Source of the DNA: Deltaproteobacteria bacterium UBA796
GTDB taxonomy: Bacteria > Myxococcota_A > UBA796
Length of the DNA: 16,095 bases
NCBI GenBank assembly: GCA_002296975.1
Contig: DBIS01000362.1
Coordinates: 1 to 16,095, forward strand
Direction of reading: 5' to 3'
Notes under the pieces: model-generated
What the model was told of the DNA's origin: nothing
Seen by the model: only the letters and a program-made list of their open reading frames with translations
Database searches by the model: none
Program-made: the position numbers and the translations under genes
Part shown: piece after piece, positions 14,357 through 16,095 of the stretch
Layout of the letters: each line of letters opens with the position of its first letter
Position numbering within the stretch: position 1 is the stretch's first letter

Positions 14357-15270
14357 GCCCCCATCCCTTGCTCACATTATTGCTAGCCTCTGGTTGCGGC
14401 TCAGACGACGAGAACCCAAACAAGCACGCCAACGACACTGCAGCCCCGCTTTATATCACCGCACCCAGCACATCCGACATCCCCGACACCGAGGCCACTG
14501 CCCTCTCCGCTGGACTGGGTGAAGCCCTCAACGCCATCTTCGCCTTTGAACTCGCCCCAATTGCGGCCGGATACACGACCGCAATGGCCGATATTGACGC
14601 CAGTTGCCCCAGCTGGGTGACCGATGAAGAGTCTGTGTATTGGTACGCCAATTGCACAGCGGAGTCTGGCACGCACTTTAATGGGTATGGCGCCATCGTT
14701 GACTATGCCGACCTGCCCCCCGAGGATGGCTTGACCTATTGGGGCACCTACATCAGCACCATCGCCACCATCGACTTGTTCTCTGGAGAGACATTTAGCG
14801 GTGGCGGCGCCGCCTTTGAGGTGTACGGGAGCAACGATGAAGGCTACGCATTGAGCTATCTCGGCACCGATGGCGGCTTTGATTGGACGGGCCCACAAAG
14901 CGAGGGCAGTTGGTTACAAGCCTCAACCGAACTGAGCTTTGTGGCCATCAAACAACAAACCCCGGACTATAAGATTCTTCAGCTGTCGGGCGTGGTTTCA
15001 GGGCTCTCCACCGTCGATGCAGTCGTCTTCGATGAACTCACGGCGGTCAACACAACCCTCACTGAGGGGTGCACACCTGAGCCCCATGGTTCGGTGGCCA
15101 TTCGCGACCACGAAGGGCACTGGTTTGACCTCGAATTCCACGGCATGGACGATAAAGGCACCTTAGACCCAACGACTGGCTGCGACGGGTGCACCGCCGC
15201 CTGGTTTGAGGGACGGCCACTCTTTGAGCTGTGTCCTGCTCTCTACCCCTTGTACGGGTGGTCGCTCTAA
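14353..15270 (+). CDS. Six-cysteine lipoprotein B, paralogue of lipoprotein A
   Basis: A 305-residue predicted lipoprotein with signal MSPHPLLTLLLASGC (C15; -3 position Ala, -1 Gly) and an acidic start to the mature chain (GSDDE). The linker is Thr/Ala/Pro-rich to about residue 45. Cysteines at 85, 101, 240, 277, 280 and 294 and the motifs ESVYWYANCT (93-102), EGHWFDLEF (254-262) and CDGC (277-280) match lipoprotein A in order and spacing; outside these motifs the two have diverged widely. Three disulfides are the simple prediction. The ATG overlaps the DUF1501 stop (ATGA), making this the fourth gene of the operon. It ends four bases into the convergent zinc-ribbon gene, so no terminator fits between them. 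No function is recognised. Confidence 0.85.
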   Translation: MSPHPLLTLLLASGCGSDDENPNKHANDTAAPLYITAPSTSDIPDTEATALSAGLGEALNAIFAFELAPIAAGYTTAMADIDASCPSWVTDEESVYWYANCTAESGTHFNGYGAIVDYADLPPEDGLTYWGTYISTIATIDLFSGETFSGGGAAFEVYGSNDEGYALSYLGTDGGFDWTGPQSEGSWLQASTELSFVAIKQQTPDYKILQLSGVVSGLSTVDAVVFDELTAVNTTLTEGCTPEPHGSVAIRDHEGHWFDLEFHGMDDKGTLDPTTGCDGCTAAWFEGRPLFELCPALYPLYGWSL

Positions 15271-15458
15271 CGAACCCGCCACATTCGCTTTCCGCTTCCA
15301 CCCTCGCCCACCACAAAGCGAACCGACTTGCGACAGCGAGGACATCGTCCCTCATAAACCTCTCCTGCCGGATCAATGTACACCCGCGAGTACACACGGC
15401 AGCACTCAAACATGACACCGAGAAACTTACGTTGAGGGTTGGGTTTGGAGCGACTCAT
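15267..15458 (-). CDS. Small zinc-ribbon protein
   Basis: A 63-residue basic protein. After MSRSKPNPQRKFLGVMF it has CC at 22-23, then a two-strand segment (RVYSRVYIDPAGEVYEG) and CPRC, with a glycine-rich hairpin near the C-terminus. This is a zinc-ribbon layout: one or both cysteines of the first pair plus CPRC give the ligands. I recall similar short proteins in planctomycetes and deltaproteobacteria with no known function, but could not check. The ATG at 15458 has AGAAGGG upstream, which excludes the longer frame to 15566. It overlaps lipoprotein B tail to tail by four bases and diverges from the secreted protein gene. Confidence 0.8.
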   Translation of the reverse strand: MSRSKPNPQRKFLGVMFECCRVYSRVYIDPAGEVYEGRCPRCRKSVRFVVGEGGSGKRMWRVR

Positions 15459-15516
15459 ACCCTTCTTTTCGGCCAACCCACGACACGCTTTAGGCAAGAC
15501 CGCTACCATAGGCTCG

Positions 15517-16095
15517 ATGTTCGCCACAGTATTCAAAACCATCGTCATATTCCTCGCAGGGCTCACATTGGTCCACGGCGCTCAGGCGAGCGAAAATATC
15601 CTAAAGCCCGAAGCCCTTGCCGGGACCTGGCACCTGCGCATGGAGACGGCCAGCGATGCCCGTTTTGGCTTTCTGGGCAAGATTCACATCCAAACGACCA
15701 CACATCTTTTGGTCGCGATTTCTCAGGGCCCGGTGGGTTTGACTCAAACCCAGCAGATTTGCGCCATCAGCTCCGTCCCAAGCAGCAACATTAGCCGCAC
15801 CATTCTGCCGACTGCCTTCATCTCGCATCTCCCCAAAAAGACCTACACCATCACGGTGGCGAACCAGGGTGAAAATACTTGGCATTACACTGCAGACCTC
15901 GGGCAAACCTTTGTCGGCTACGACGGCACCAAGGCTCCAAACGCCATCCCATGGGAGGCCGGTCCCCCCGCCGTTTTTGACTGGGACCGAGATGGAAAAC
16001 CGGGAGCGACCGTCATTGTCGACATCCCCATCCTCGGAGAAGTTCGGATTTATTTGGTCCAAACCAACCATATGCAACTGAGTGGGTCAGTGCAG
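15517..16095 (+). CDS. Secreted protein of unknown function (3' end outside window)
   Basis: The frame is open from this ATG to the last base, giving 193 residues so far. The N-terminus MFATVFKTIVIFLAGLTLVHG with AQA just before SEN (about 25) is a standard cleavable signal peptide. LAGTWHLRM (34-42) opens a strand-rich region of the kind seen in lipocalin-like folds, but too little is present to assign it. The stretch FDWDRDGKPGATV (154-166) looks like a single calcium-binding DxDxDG loop. I do not recognise the family. No convincing ribosome site precedes the ATG, and the start is chosen because it gives a good signal peptide. Confidence 0.75.
   Translation, partial: MFATVFKTIVIFLAGLTLVHGAQASENILKPEALAGTWHLRMETASDARFGFLGKIHIQTTTHLLVAISQGPVGLTQTQQICAISSVPSSNISRTILPTAFISHLPKKTYTITVANQGENTWHYTADLGQTFVGYDGTKAPNAIPWEAGPPAVFDWDRDGKPGATVIVDIPILGEVRIYLVQTNHMQLSGSVQ

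Noticed and set aside
1..16095. CRISPR array, transposase, integrase, tRNA or rRNA
   Set aside because: Scanned for spaced repeats, terminal inverted repeats, transposase-like motifs and tRNA T-loops; none seen. Gene order and codon style look like ordinary chromosome.

Overview
The window looks like chromosomal DNA of a free-living, GC-rich (high 50s percent by eye, not counted) Gram-negative bacterium, most likely in or near Myxococcota or another former deltaproteobacterial lineage. The signs are a eukaryote-type Ser/Thr kinase, several outer-envelope lipoproteins, a DUF1549/DUF1588 plus DUF1501 pair, a cytosolic PAS sensor kinase with its own receiver, and short charged or zinc-ribbon proteins. 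This placement is inference; no rRNA or other phylogenetic anchor is present. I see no tRNA, rRNA, CRISPR array, insertion sequence, prophage or integrase, and no gene-free stretch longer than about 165 bases.

Layout, 1-5.6 kb. A cut-off Ser/Thr kinase end, an MBL-fold hydrolase and a BioD-like protein form a tightly overlapping + strand run (1-2047). Convergent to it lie a small two-helix, seven-cysteine membrane protein (2063-2509), a membrane-anchored ComEA-like HhH protein (2578-3003) and tsaE (2996-3463), the last two overlapping. A DedA-family membrane protein (3583-4179) diverges from tsaE and converges on truB (4191-5153), which overlaps rbfA (5150-5509), a classic translation and RNA-maturation pair.

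Layout, 5.6-9.7 kb. A Rossmann/DUF2520 protein diverges from rbfA (5564-6277). A 57-residue charged protein with its own candidate promoter follows (6443-6616), then a two-helix membrane protein on the - strand (6631-7323), rpmB for ribosomal protein L28 (7485-7721), and a bidirectional terminator (about 7741-7773). On the - strand a Rieske [2Fe-2S] protein (9224-9727) is followed after 31 bases by a cytosolic hybrid histidine kinase (7774-9192) whose ATP-binding domain is badly degenerate.

Layout, 9.8-16.1 kb. A rhodanese-fold protein lacking its catalytic cysteine diverges from the Rieske gene. Next is a compact four-gene envelope operon (10493-15270): lipoprotein A, a DUF1549/DUF1588-like lipoprotein with a CxxCH motif, a Tat-exported DUF1501 protein and lipoprotein B. 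A and B are distant paralogues with a nearly identical six-cysteine spacing and bracket the pair. This is the best candidate for an undescribed system here. A 63-residue zinc-ribbon protein on the - strand and a secreted protein running off the right edge complete the window.

A recurring theme is enzyme folds with a key residue changed: BioD without its Walker A lysine, a rhodanese without cysteine, and a histidine kinase without the N-box asparagine or a normal G1 box.
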